Source of the DNA: Halomonas sp. GFAJ-1
Lineage (GTDB): Bacteria; Pseudomonadota; Gammaproteobacteria; Pseudomonadales; Halomonadaceae
Length of the DNA stretch: 64,000 bases
NCBI GenBank assembly: GCA_002966495.1
Contig: CP016490.1
Coordinates: 682,001-746,000, forward strand
Direction of reading: 5' to 3'
The stretch's first letter is position 1; every line of letters starts with the position of its first letter. Below are positions 1-8,376 of the stretch, piece by piece. The notes beneath the pieces are model-generated. The model saw only the letters and a program-made list of their open reading frames with translations. It did not search any database and was not told where the DNA came from. A program made the translations under genes and the position numbers.

Positions 1-1
1 G

Positions 2-2221
2 TTTGAGAGCGCCCAGATCGTGCTGGCTAGCCAAGGCTGGCTGTTTGCCAACATTCACCGCCAGGACCAGGCGCTGGCCAGCCGCTTTGACCTGCTGATT
101 GTGGATGAAGCGCACCATCTGGACTGGAGCAGCGAGGGAAGCGGCCCGGGTTATCAGTGCGTTGAACAGCTCGCCGCCGAGATTCCCGGCCTGCTACTGC
201 TCACCGCCACGCCAGAACAGATGGGCGTTGAGAGCCACTTTGCCCGCCTGCGTTTGCTGGATGCCGAGCGCTACCACGATATCGAGCGCTTCAAAGACGA
301 AGAGCGTCACTACATTGGCGTGGCCAGCGCCATTGATGCTCTGGATGAGTTGCCCAGCGCCACGCAAGCGCGCAGCCGCGTAGAAGCCGTCGCGGATGAC
401 CGCGACAGCCAAGCCCTGCTAGCGACCCTATGTAACCCAGAAGCCAGTGCCGAGCAGCAGGATGCCGCCCGCGCCCAGCTGCGCGACGCGCTGCTTGACC
501 GCCACGGCACGGGCCGGGTGATGTTCCGCAACAGCCGTCGTCATGTGGGAGGCTTCCCCGAACGCCGCATGCACCTTGAAGCGCTTGAGCTGCCCTCCGC
601 CTATCGACGGGTAGTGCGCCGCCTTGAGCGCGATGAGGATTATCTGGATGAACTGCTGATCGAAACCGGCATGGATCATCCCGATGTGCTGATCTACCCA
701 GACGCCATGTACCGGGAATTAAGCAACGACCCGCTAAACAGCGAGCCCTGGTGGCACATTGATCCACGCGTCAATTGGCTGCTTGAGAAGCTCAGCGACG
801 ATAGCGAAACGGGCTTTGCCAACGACAAAGTACTGGTGATTGCCCACCACCGCGAAACGGCAGAAGGGCTTGCCGAGGCGCTGCGCGTACTCGGTGGCTA
901 CCAGGCCCCCGTCTTCCACGAAGGCTTATCGCTGGTGGAGCGCGACCGTGCCGCAGCAGCATTTGCCGATGAAGAGGAGGGCTGCCAAGTGCTGGTGTGC
1001 TCGGAGATTGGCTCCGAAGGGCGCAATTTCCAGTTCTGCCGCCACTTGGTAATGTTTGATATGCCCCAGCACCCCGACCAGCTGGAGCAGCGCATTGGCC
1101 GTCTCGACCGTATTGGCCAGCGCCACGCTATCGAACTTCACGCGCCGACCTTTACTGGCAGCCCCGGCGAGCGGCTGCTGCGCTGGTATCACGAAGGTAT
1201 GGACGCGTTCAGCGCGCCCCACGGTATCGGTAGCGAGCTCTTCGATGCGTTTGGCGATGCCCTTGCCGACGCCCTGCTTGACGATGAAATGCTCGATGAA
1301 ATCATCGAAGAGACGCGGCAAATGTTCACCGCCAAACTGGCCGAACGTGACGCCGGTCGCAACCGTCTGCTGGAGCTAAATGCCTGTCGCCCTGCTCGCG
1401 CCAAGCAGGTGAGTGACGCAGTGCGCGAGCTTGATGAAGACCCTGCACTGCCCAAGTTTGTGGAACGGGCGCTGGATATTTTTGGCGTCGACAGCCAAGA
1501 GATTGGCAACGGTCTGCTCTACCTCCAGCCAAGCCAACACATGCTCGATGGCCTGCCCGGGCTAGTGAAAGGCGAAGAGGGCTTCTCGGCGACCTACAGC
1601 CGCGCCCTGGCACTGGCCCGAGACGACGTACAGCGGCTCTCCTGGGAGCACCCACTACTGCGCGAAATGATGGAGCGCATATTAGATGGCACCATGGGCA
1701 ATACCGCGCTGGCGCTGCTGCGCCATCCGGCGATCCCCAGCGGTCGACTAATGGCCGAGCTGGTGTTCCGCACCCACTGTCCGGCGCCAAAATCGCTGCA
1801 CCTTAACCGCTTCTTACCGCCGACGGCGATTCGCGTGCTGCTGGATGAGTCAGGCGCCAATCTAACCAGCAAAATTTCCTTCACGGGCCTTGGCAAGAAC
1901 CTGCAGAAGGTTAATAAATCGCTGGCGCGGGACCTGATCAAGAGCCGCCATGATCAGCTGCGCGACCTGTTGATTCAGGGTGAGGGCGAAGCCGAACGTG
2001 AGCTGCCTAGCATTATAGAAGCGGCCGAAATCCGCATGCGCGCCCAGCTGGACAGTGAGCTTGCCCGCTTGACCGCCTTGGCGGAGCACAACCCAGCGGT
2101 GCGCACCGAGGAGCTTGAGGCGTTGAAACAGGAGCGCCAGGCATTGAGCGATGCGATTGAGAACACTCGCTTACGGCTGGACTCCGTGCGGGTTGTCATC
2201 ACCGTTGACCCCAATGCCTAA
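2..2221 (+). CDS. rapA: RNA polymerase-associated helicase RapA (5' end outside window)
   Basis: This Swi2/Snf2-type ATPase recycles RNA polymerase after transcription. The frame is open from base 2 and the first in-window start codon (GTG at 20) lies inside the helicase core, so the N-terminus is off the window; 739 of the roughly 950-970 residues usual for RapA are visible. The DEAH box (VDEAHHLDW) is near the start and is followed by the LLTATPEQ motif III. Helicase lobe 2 carries EGRNFQFCRH and the motif VI arginine finger QRIGRLDRIGQ. The long RapA-specific C-terminal region follows and ends in a charged, probably coiled helix. The gene converges on the epimerase gene, leaving a 22-base gap with no clear terminator hairpin. 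The family call is very secure. Confidence 0.96.
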   Translation, partial: FESAQIVLASQGWLFANIHRQDQALASRFDLLIVDEAHHLDWSSEGSGPGYQCVEQLAAEIPGLLLLTATPEQMGVESHFARLRLLDAERYHDIERFKDEERHYIGVASAIDALDELPSATQARSRVEAVADDRDSQALLATLCNPEASAEQQDAARAQLRDALLDRHGTGRVMFRNSRRHVGGFPERRMHLEALELPSAYRRVVRRLERDEDYLDELLIETGMDHPDVLIYPDAMYRELSNDPLNSEPWWHIDPRVNWLLEKLSDDSETGFANDKVLVIAHHRETAEGLAEALRVLGGYQAPVFHEGLSLVERDRAAAAFADEEEGCQVLVCSEIGSEGRNFQFCRHLVMFDMPQHPDQLEQRIGRLDRIGQRHAIELHAPTFTGSPGERLLRWYHEGMDAFSAPHGIGSELFDAFGDALADALLDDEMLDEIIEETRQMFTAKLAERDAGRNRLLELNACRPARAKQVSDAVRELDEDPALPKFVERALDIFGVDSQEIGNGLLYLQPSQHMLDGLPGLVKGEEGFSATYSRALALARDDVQRLSWEHPLLREMMERILDGTMGNTALALLRHPAIPSGRLMAELVFRTHCPAPKSLHLNRFLPPTAIRVLLDESGANLTSKISFTGLGKNLQKVNKSLARDLIKSRHDQLRDLLIQGEGEAERELPSIIEAAEIRMRAQLDSELARLTALAEHNPAVRTEELEALKQERQALSDAIENTRLRLDSVRVVITVDPNA

Positions 2222-2243
2222 CGTCTCCTAAAACAGCCTGCGA

Positions 2244-3146
2244 TTAGAAGATGGCGGCTAACGCTTTGTCGAGAGTCGGATACTGGAAGGTAAAACCGGC
2301 CTCGACAAGGCGCGAGGGACGCATATCTGCACCGGTGAGCAGCAGCTGCGACATCTCACCAAAACCTGCTTTAAGCACAAAGGCAGGCACCGGAAAAATG
2401 GCGGGGCGATGCAGCTGCTTAGCCAGCGTTTGGGTAAACGCCGCATTCGTCACCGGGTGCGGTGCGCTACCGTTGAAGGCCCCAGAGAGCGCCGACTCAT
2501 TCAGCAGGAAGATAATCGCCGCGACCAAGTCATCGCGGTGAATCCACGGCATAAACTGCTTGCCATCACCAAAGCGGCCCCCCAACCCCAGCTTAAACGG
2601 GGGCACCATTTTCTGAAGCGTGCCGCCGCCAGCATCCAGCACCAGGCCAATGCGCAGTAGCGCTAAGCGAACGCCAAGCGCCTCCACGGGCTTCGCCGCC
2701 GCTTCCCACTGCTCGCAAAGCCGATGGGCAAACTCGTCATTTGGCGGCGTTGCTTCATCCACCACCTTACTACCCTGGTCACCGTAATAGCCCATCGCCG
2801 AGCCGCTCACCATCACCTTGGGCAGTGGCTGGCCGTTGGCTTGCAACTGCTCGCAGAGCATCACCAATTGCGCTGTACTCTCCACCCGCGAACGAATCAA
2901 CTCGTTTTTTTGACTGTCGCTCCAACGTTTGGCAGCAATCGACTCACCCGCTAGGTTGACCAGCGCATCCGGTGGCGTATCCACAAACGCCTGAGCGCTA
3001 TCGCGGATATCGCAGGTCGCCGGCAGCCGGTCCCGCACGTTATGAGGCGCGCGGGATACCACTTGAACGTCGTGGCCTACCGCTACAAGCTGCTCGGATA
3101 GTCGTTGACCAACAAAGCCGCTGCCTCCAGTTATTAGTACCCGCAT
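2244..3146 (-). CDS. TIGR01777 family NAD(P)-dependent epimerase (YfcH-like)
   Basis: An atypical short-chain dehydrogenase/epimerase of 300 residues. The N-terminal Rossmann motif GGSGFVG starts at residue 7, and the family signature VNLAGESIAAKRW follows near residue 63. SGSAMGYYG and the C-terminal DUF1731 part (PVPAFVLKAGFGEMSQLLLTG) complete the family architecture. The substrate is unknown for the family. An AGGAG Shine-Dalgarno lies about 8 bases before the ATG. The gene is divergent from the flavoprotein gene at 3333; both start sites face a 186-base intergenic region. Related genes often sit in or near light-stress clusters in proteobacteria, so it may belong to the neighbouring regulon, but the sequence does not prove this. 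Confidence 0.9.
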   Translation of the reverse strand: MRVLITGGSGFVGQRLSEQLVAVGHDVQVVSRAPHNVRDRLPATCDIRDSAQAFVDTPPDALVNLAGESIAAKRWSDSQKNELIRSRVESTAQLVMLCEQLQANGQPLPKVMVSGSAMGYYGDQGSKVVDEATPPNDEFAHRLCEQWEAAAKPVEALGVRLALLRIGLVLDAGGGTLQKMVPPFKLGLGGRFGDGKQFMPWIHRDDLVAAIIFLLNESALSGAFNGSAPHPVTNAAFTQTLAKQLHRPAIFPVPAFVLKAGFGEMSQLLLTGADMRPSRLVEAGFTFQYPTLDKALAAIF

Positions 3147-3215
3147 CGTGTCGCTCCTGTGGATGAAAGGAAGTAGGCGCCGCCTGGCGTAACACTGGTT
3201 AAGCGCACAAACTTA

Positions 3216-3246
3216 TTGTACGATATTTATACACAAGTGCTACAAT
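3216..3246 (+). promoter_or_regulatory. Candidate light-regulator promoter/operator upstream of the 3333 flavoprotein
   Basis: TTGTAC (3216-3221) and TACAAT (3241-3246) are separated by 19 bases. They can be read as -35 and -10 elements with the long spacer typical of MerR-controlled promoters, or as an inverted TTGTA/TACAA operator. The same TTGTA/TACAA half-sites recur before the merR gene at 4436-4462. A TATACA occurs between the two elements (3228-3233). Binding by the neighbouring MerR protein is an inference. Confidence 0.45.
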
Positions 3247-3332
3247 CAAATACTTAAAAGATTTTCAGCGTTCAGCAGGCGTTAGCTTCTTACTCTTTAT
3301 CGCTTTATTCATTTTTAGCGCTGCGAGGTTTT

Positions 3333-4397
3333 ATGGCTGCATCACCGTCGCTTCTTACTCTTTCGGCGCCTTGCGCTGTGGCCGTTATTGGCGCAGGCGT
3401 ATCGGGACTTGTCTGCGCCCATGAACTGGCAAAAAAGGGCCTTAGCGTCTCACTATTTGATAAGGCGCGCGGCCCCGGCGGCCGTATGTCTAGCAAGCGA
3501 CGGCCTCAGGCAACGCTCGATTTGGGTGCCCAAGCTTTTACCGTTCGTGACCCGCGTTTTGCGCAAGCGGTAAAAGAGTGGCAGCTTGCTGGCTGCGCAG
3601 CGCTTTGGCCTGCCAACCGTTATCAGGCTAGCTCAAGCGGTTGGCAAACGCATAACGATGATCAGCTGCGCTACGCCGGGGCTCCTCGGATGAGTGCCAT
3701 TACCCGCCATATGGCGGAAGCACTCTCTTCACTGCCCAACACCACGCTGGCCTTTGAAACCCCAATTGCAGCCTTTGAAAAAACATCGGACGGCTGGCAG
3801 CTCATCGATCAGCACGGCGCCACCTACGGCCCGTTCGCGGCAGTGATCATCAGCGCACCACCGCCCCAGGCTTATGCGCTCGTCGCCGACTGGGACGACG
3901 CCCTGGCAGCGGCCTGCAAAGACAAACCACAGCGCGGCTGCTGGGCAGGCTGGGCCATTTTCGCCTCTCCCCTCCCGCCTATTGAAGGTGTCGTACCTAA
4001 TTGGCACACCGTAGAGACAGGCCATGAAGCGCTGCGCTTGGCGACACGCAATAGCAGCAAACCTGGCCGTGAACAGCAGCCAGAGAGCATAAGCCTGCTG
4101 GCGCAAGTGGCGTGGAGCGATACAAATATTGAATTGGCAAGTGATGTCGCGGCCCAGCAACTGCTCTCGGCTTTTACGGCGCTCTTTCCAAATGGCACGG
4201 CGTTGCCTGAACTGATTGACTTAGGCGCCCACCGCTGGCGGTATGCCCAGCCCGCAGAGGCTGGCCAGCAATCATACCTATACAGCGAGCAGGGCTTAGC
4301 GCTCTGCGGCGACAGCTTTCGCGGCAGCCGTGTAGAGGGTGCTTGGCTTTCTGGTTTTGAGTTAGCCCACGCACTATTAGCCCGGTCGGTTCAATAG
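3333..4397 (+). CDS. Renalase-like NAD/FAD-dependent oxidoreductase (COG3380 type)
   Basis: A 354-residue flavoprotein. The dinucleotide-binding motif VIGAGVSGLVCA lies near residue 18, followed by the acidic end of beta-2 (LFDKARGPGGRM) and a second FAD contact (LDLGAQAFTV). The C-terminal FAD motif is LALCGDSFRGSRVEGAWLSG. This is the layout of the small amine-oxidase/renalase superfamily; the substrate cannot be told. The start is supported by GCGAGG 4 bases before the ATG. It is followed 207 bases downstream by the MerR regulator on the same strand. Genes of this type recur next to LitR/photolyase modules, so I infer a photo-oxidative stress role. Confidence 0.85.
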   Translation: MAASPSLLTLSAPCAVAVIGAGVSGLVCAHELAKKGLSVSLFDKARGPGGRMSSKRRPQATLDLGAQAFTVRDPRFAQAVKEWQLAGCAALWPANRYQASSSGWQTHNDDQLRYAGAPRMSAITRHMAEALSSLPNTTLAFETPIAAFEKTSDGWQLIDQHGATYGPFAAVIISAPPPQAYALVADWDDALAAACKDKPQRGCWAGWAIFASPLPPIEGVVPNWHTVETGHEALRLATRNSSKPGREQQPESISLLAQVAWSDTNIELASDVAAQQLLSAFTALFPNGTALPELIDLGAHRWRYAQPAEAGQQSYLYSEQGLALCGDSFRGSRVEGAWLSGFELAHALLARSVQ

Positions 4398-4435
4398 TGC
4401 AAGGCCAGCATACTCATCAGTAAGCACAGCAAAGG

Positions 4436-4476
4436 TTGTACCTACTAGCTACAAGTTGTACAAAGGGGCCTATAAT
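4436..4476 (+). promoter_or_regulatory. Candidate autoregulated promoter of the merR gene
   Basis: A consensus -10 box TATAAT lies at 4471-4476. Overlapping the expected -35 region are three half-sites: TTGTAC at 4436-4441, and TACAA-G-TTGTA, a perfect 11-base palindrome at 4450-4460 extended to TTGTACAA. From memory, light-regulated promoters bound by LitR-type proteins in Pseudomonas carry TGTACA-like repeats, so this fits a repressor site covering its own promoter. The exact operator spacing differs from what I remember, so the assignment is provisional. Confidence 0.5.
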
Positions 4477-4604
4477 AGCGTGCAACTATTTAATCGATTA
4501 CTCGCTATCCGATTTTGTGACAAGACGCTCTATCCGCGTTATGACCTTGTTACGGCAATTATAGACAGACCCCTGCGGCACCGGCTGCAGGCAACCAAGA
4601 GGCA

Positions 4605-5534
4605 ATGGCGCCCATGAGCAACAAGGCGACCCACCCACCCGATACCCCTCTCTATCCGATACGGGAAGTTTCCCGTTTAACGGGTGTGAACTCGGTCACC
4701 CTTCGTGCCTGGGAGCGACGCTATGGTTTAATTCGACCGCAACGCACCCCCAAAGGCCATCGGCTTTATGCCCAAGACGATATAACCCGTATCGAGCGCA
4801 TTCTGCAGTGGCTCAACCGTGGGGTACCCGTCAGCCAGGTCGTGGATTTGCTTGACCAGCCGGAAGCGGTGGAAACGCCCGCCCCAGCAGCAGGCGACTG
4901 GACCAGCCAGCGTCAACAGCTCCAGTCAGTCATTGAAGCGGTTGACTTGCCCAAGCTAGAAGCGCTGTATTACCAAAGCTTGGCACTCTACCCGCTTAGC
5001 GTGGCCATTAATGAGCTATGGCAGCCGGTTATTCTGTCCTTGGAAGCAAAATGGGCATCACAACCCGATGATCTTGTGCGCCGCACCTTTGAAGCCTTTT
5101 TACGCAGCCAGGTCGGTATTCGGCTCCACTATGCCAACCAGGCTACTCGCGGGCCGCTGATTCTGCTCAGTGCTATGCCTGACGATCCAGGCCCGCTGTG
5201 GGTATTAATGTGCGCGCTGATGGCCAGCGAACAGGGCTACCGCGTACAGCTGCTCGATCACTCTCTGGCGCTGGCCGACCTTCCCCAAGCGGTGGCTCGG
5301 CTTCACTCCTCCGTGGTGCTGCTCTCCAGCGGCCAGCGGGAAAGCGATGACTATATTCGCCAGGCGCTGCCACAGGCGGCTCAATCATTGAATGTGCCCA
5401 TTGGCGTATGCGGTGAAGTAGCGAGGTTAAGGGAGGGTGAATTAAACGACGGCCCTGTTCACATGCTAGGGGATGATCTACCCCAAGCGATCGCACGGCT
5501 GCGCCCGCTGCTGCGTGAATCTGGCATTCTTTAA
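4605..5534 (+). CDS. MerR-family transcriptional regulator, LitR/CarH-like, without B12-ligand motif
   Basis: A 309-residue regulator. Residues about 18-90 form a MerR winged helix (REVSRLTGV, LRAWERRYGLIRPQRT, GHRLY). The remainder aligns with the helical and Rossmann-like cobalamin-binding modules of CarH/LitR. The E/DxHxxG cobalt-ligand motif is replaced by a DDPGPL segment and the upstream helical EH pair is absent, so B12-based light sensing is unlikely. This matches the B12-independent class of LitR regulators, which in Pseudomonas putida work with a short LOV protein; no LOV gene is in this window. Start choice is uncertain: AAGAGG at 4597-4602 is 2 bases from the ATG at 4605 and 11 from the ATG at 4614. 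A terminator hairpin follows the stop codon. Confidence 0.85.
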   Translation: MAPMSNKATHPPDTPLYPIREVSRLTGVNSVTLRAWERRYGLIRPQRTPKGHRLYAQDDITRIERILQWLNRGVPVSQVVDLLDQPEAVETPAPAAGDWTSQRQQLQSVIEAVDLPKLEALYYQSLALYPLSVAINELWQPVILSLEAKWASQPDDLVRRTFEAFLRSQVGIRLHYANQATRGPLILLSAMPDDPGPLWVLMCALMASEQGYRVQLLDHSLALADLPQAVARLHSSVVLLSSGQRESDDYIRQALPQAAQSLNVPIGVCGEVARLREGELNDGPVHMLGDDLPQAIARLRPLLRESGIL

Positions 5535-5583
5535 GTGGCGGTGTTAAGTCGCTGAAGTATTTGTAACGTCGCATTAATAATAT

Positions 5584-5617
5584 GGCCGCTTACCCGATAG
5601 GGCAGCGGCCAATTTTT
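5584..5617 (+). terminator. Rho-independent terminator between merR and phrB
   Basis: GGCCGCT (5584-5590) pairs with AGCGGCC (5604-5610), with a further CCC/GGG pairing inside the loop, and is followed by AATTTTTTA. It lies 49 bases after the merR stop and 40 before the photolyase ATG. It should therefore separate merR transcription from phrB or attenuate it. Confidence 0.7.
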
Positions 5618-5650
5618 TAGCGCAATTTTGAGCCCTTTGCAGGAGCCGCT

Positions 5651-7063
5651 ATGAACGTACAGCTAGTATGGTTGCGCAGCGATCTGCGTATTCACGACAA
5701 CTCAGCGCTCGCGGCTGCCGCGGCCAAGGGGCCGGTTGTCGCCATTTTTTTGCGCAGCGTTAAGCAGTGGCAATCCCACGGCCATGGCGCTAATAAAATC
5801 GACTTCTGGGCGCGCGGCGTGGCGGCTATCAAAGAGTCGCTTAACGGGCTTAATATTCCCTTACTGCACCGCGATATTGACGCGTACGAAGAGGCACCAC
5901 AGGTATTGCTGGATATTGCTCGCGAGCATAACGTAGAGCAGCTCCACTTCAACATTGAGTACCCGTTGAACGAGCAGCATCGCGATCGGGCCGTTAGAGA
6001 GGCCTTCAAGCAGCACGGAATTAACGTTCAAGCGCACCACGACGGGATTGCCTTCGCCCCCGGCAGCCTATTAACCGGCAAAGGCGATTATTACGGCGTT
6101 TTCACCCCATTTTCCAAAGCTTGGCACAAGCAGATTACCGCCGAGCAGCTAGCGCTCCGCGACACCCCTAACGTGCAGACGCCATTAGCCATCGAAAGCG
6201 ACCCGCTACCCGAGCGACCAACGCTTGATGACGAACCAGTGGATGCGCGCTTGTGGCCAGCTGGCGAAAGCGCCGCCAGCGATAACCTAGAGCGCTTTTT
6301 ACGTTTTCGTGGCCGTCACTATAAGGCCCAGCGCGACCTGCCCAAGGTACACGGCACCAGCGAGCTTTCACCCTACCTAGCGCTGGGAATGCTCTCCTAT
6401 CGTCAATGCTTACAAGCGGTAATGAGCGAAAACGGCGGCCATTTAGCCGATGGCGATGCGGGCCTAACCACCTGGGTGAGTGAACTTATTTGGCGGGAGT
6501 TCTATCAGCACGTGGCGGTGGGGTTTCCTCAAGTGTGCCGCTATCAGCCGTTCCAAGCGCATACCCAGCAGCTACAGTGGCGTGATGACGACGAGGACTT
6601 TAAGGCGTGGTGCGAAGGGCGTACCGGCTACCCGCTGGTAGATGCCGCTATGCGCCAGCTAGTGGCAACCGGCTGGATGCATAATCGGCTAAGGATGGTC
6701 ACCGCAATGTTCTTGAGCAAGCATTTGCTGATCGACTGGCGCCGTGGTGAAGCATTTTTTATGCGCCATTTAGTCGATGGTGAGTTCTGCGCCAATAACG
6801 GCGGCTGGCAGTGGGCGGCCTCTACTGGTACCGATGCAGCGCCTTATTTCCGCATTTTTAACCCCACTACACAGTCAACCCGCTTTGACGCAGAGGGGGA
6901 GTTTATCGCCCACTGGCTACCAGCGCTGGAAAGCTTGCCAGCGAAAGCGCGCCACGCTCCACCACGCGATATGCTTACTCAGCTGGACTACCCAGCGCCT
7001 ATCGTTGACCACAAAGCCGCCCGTCAGCGTGCGCTGGACGCTTTTAAAGCGCTCTCTAAATAG
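5651..7063 (+). CDS. phrB: Class I CPD deoxyribodipyrimidine photolyase
   Basis: This enzyme repairs cyclobutane pyrimidine dimers with blue light, using FAD and an antenna chromophore. The 470-residue length is normal for the family. The N-terminal photolyase alpha/beta domain begins with VWLRSDLRIHDNSAL. The FAD-binding helical domain contains WVSELIWREFY, YPLVDAAMRQL, GWMHNRLRM and NNGGWQWAASTGTDAAPYFR; the last is the signature of functional class I photolyases and includes the residues that contact FAD and the lesion. An AGGAG lies about 7 bases before the ATG. It is the first gene of a tightly spaced, partly overlapping run up to 12270, which suggests one transcription unit. Whether expression is light-induced cannot be read from the gene itself. 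Confidence 0.95.
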   Translation: MNVQLVWLRSDLRIHDNSALAAAAAKGPVVAIFLRSVKQWQSHGHGANKIDFWARGVAAIKESLNGLNIPLLHRDIDAYEEAPQVLLDIAREHNVEQLHFNIEYPLNEQHRDRAVREAFKQHGINVQAHHDGIAFAPGSLLTGKGDYYGVFTPFSKAWHKQITAEQLALRDTPNVQTPLAIESDPLPERPTLDDEPVDARLWPAGESAASDNLERFLRFRGRHYKAQRDLPKVHGTSELSPYLALGMLSYRQCLQAVMSENGGHLADGDAGLTTWVSELIWREFYQHVAVGFPQVCRYQPFQAHTQQLQWRDDDEDFKAWCEGRTGYPLVDAAMRQLVATGWMHNRLRMVTAMFLSKHLLIDWRRGEAFFMRHLVDGEFCANNGGWQWAASTGTDAAPYFRIFNPTTQSTRFDAEGEFIAHWLPALESLPAKARHAPPRDMLTQLDYPAPIVDHKAARQRALDAFKALSK

Positions 7064-7099
7064 CGGCTGAACCTCTGTGCCACAGGAAAGGAGAACCCC

Positions 7100-7531
7100 A
7101 TGCCTAACGAGCAAGCCGTGGCACGTTTCTGTGCCTTTTTTAACAAACTAGACAAAACGTGTACAGAAAAGCTATACGAGGTATATACTGAGGAAGTTGT
7201 CTTCAACGATCCGCTGCATCACATTCAGGGGCGTGAGGCGCTATCGCGCTACTTCGCCACGATGTACGAGAACGTCGAGCGCTGCCAATTTACTTATCAC
7301 ACGCAGCAACAACAGGGTAAGCAGGCGTTTGTAACGTGGACCATGGAGTTCGTGCACCCACGTTTAGCCCGTGGCAAACCGGTTCGTGTAGCGGGGTGTA
7401 GCGCCTTAACGTTTGCTGATGACGGGCGAGTCACCCAGCACCGCGACTACTTTGACGCCGGGGCAATGCTCTATGAGCACTTGCCACTCATGGGACAGGT
7501 CATACGCTGGCTGAAACATCGCCTTAATTAA
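7100..7531 (+). CDS. SnoaL/NTF2-like protein
   Basis: A 143-residue protein with the cone-shaped NTF2-like fold pattern: N-terminal helix, FNDPLHHIQGREALSRYFATMY, beta-rich centre and the C-terminal VTQHRDYFD segment common in SnoaL-like proteins. No signal peptide or membrane segment is visible. AAAGGAG lies 8-9 bases before the ATG. It follows phrB by 36 bases and precedes the SDR by about 60, so it is probably cotranscribed. SnoaL-like genes of this kind recur beside photolyase genes in light or singlet-oxygen regulons; the ligand or reaction is not known and I do not assign one. Confidence 0.85.
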   Translation: MPNEQAVARFCAFFNKLDKTCTEKLYEVYTEEVVFNDPLHHIQGREALSRYFATMYENVERCQFTYHTQQQQGKQAFVTWTMEFVHPRLARGKPVRVAGCSALTFADDGRVTQHRDYFDAGAMLYEHLPLMGQVIRWLKHRLN

Positions 7532-7590
7532 CATCCCTTTTGCTTAAGCACACACTTTTCGTGCCAGCAGGGAGCACCAGGAGAGGCACG

Positions 7591-8376
7591 ATGAGCACAT
7601 GGAAAACGCCCCAGCGTATCTGGCTGACCGGCGCCACCTCCGGCATCGGCGAGGCATTGGCCAAAAAGCTCATCGCTCAGGGTCACCAGGTCGTTCTCAG
7701 CGCGCGTAATCAAGAAGCGCTTAATGCGCTATGTGACGGCCATAGCAATGCTTACTCGCTACCGCTTGATATAAGTGATCGGCAGGCTGTCCTTGACGCT
7801 GGCGAACAGATTCGACAATGGCTAGGTGCACTGGATATCGCACTATTTAACGCCGGCACCTGTGAATATCTCAATGCGCAGCATTTTGATATGGCGCTCG
7901 TAGAGCGTGTGTTCGCGCCAAATGTGTTTGGCACGCTATATGGCGTGGAAGCTGCACTGCCGCTATTACGGGCAGCGCGGAAAGAGGGCAAGCCTGCACG
8001 GCTAGCCGCCACCTCAAGCGCGTCAGCGTATTTACCGCTGCCCCGAGCAGAGGCGTACGGCGCCTCTAAAGCGGCGGTTAGTTATTTTTTAGAATCTTTG
8101 CGCTTGGATCTCGACCAAGAAGGCATTGATGTCAGCTTGATACATCCAGGTTTCGTTAAAACGCCGCTTACCGATCGCAACGACTTTCCGATGCCCATGC
8201 AAGTCTCCGCCGATGAAGCGGCCGATGCGATCATTGCAGGCCTTGTTAAGGGGCGGCTGGATATTCATTTTCCCCGGCGCTTTACCTACATCGTCAAATT
8301 TTTGGGCATTTTACCCCCCGCAATACGGCGCTATATCGGCCTTCGCATGACGCGCCGCCAAGAGGAACAGCAATGA
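7591..8376 (+). CDS. Short-chain dehydrogenase/reductase
   Basis: A classical SDR of 261 residues. It has the cofactor motif TGATSGIG near residue 13, the structural NAG (LFNAGTCEY), the catalytic serine in ATSSASAY, and the YxxxK pair in AEAYGASKAAV. The frame can be extended upstream to a TTG at 7540, but the ATG at 7591 has an AGGAGAGG ribosome site at the right distance and starts the normal SDR N-terminus. Its stop overlaps the next gene by four bases (ATGA), which implies translational coupling to the COG2907 flavoprotein. The substrate is unknown; context suggests a reaction on lipids or oxidised products within the light-response block. Confidence 0.9.
   Translation: MSTWKTPQRIWLTGATSGIGEALAKKLIAQGHQVVLSARNQEALNALCDGHSNAYSLPLDISDRQAVLDAGEQIRQWLGALDIALFNAGTCEYLNAQHFDMALVERVFAPNVFGTLYGVEAALPLLRAARKEGKPARLAATSSASAYLPLPRAEAYGASKAAVSYFLESLRLDLDQEGIDVSLIHPGFVKTPLTDRNDFPMPMQVSADEAADAIIAGLVKGRLDIHFPRRFTYIVKFLGILPPAIRRYIGLRMTRRQEEQQ

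Noticed and set aside
291..1790. Minus-strand open frames opposite rapA
   Set aside because: They are shadows of the GC-biased codon use of rapA; none has a family resemblance or start signal.
4605..5534. MerR protein as a B12-binding CarH photoreceptor
   Set aside because: The E/DxHxxG ligand motif and the upstream EH pair are both missing.
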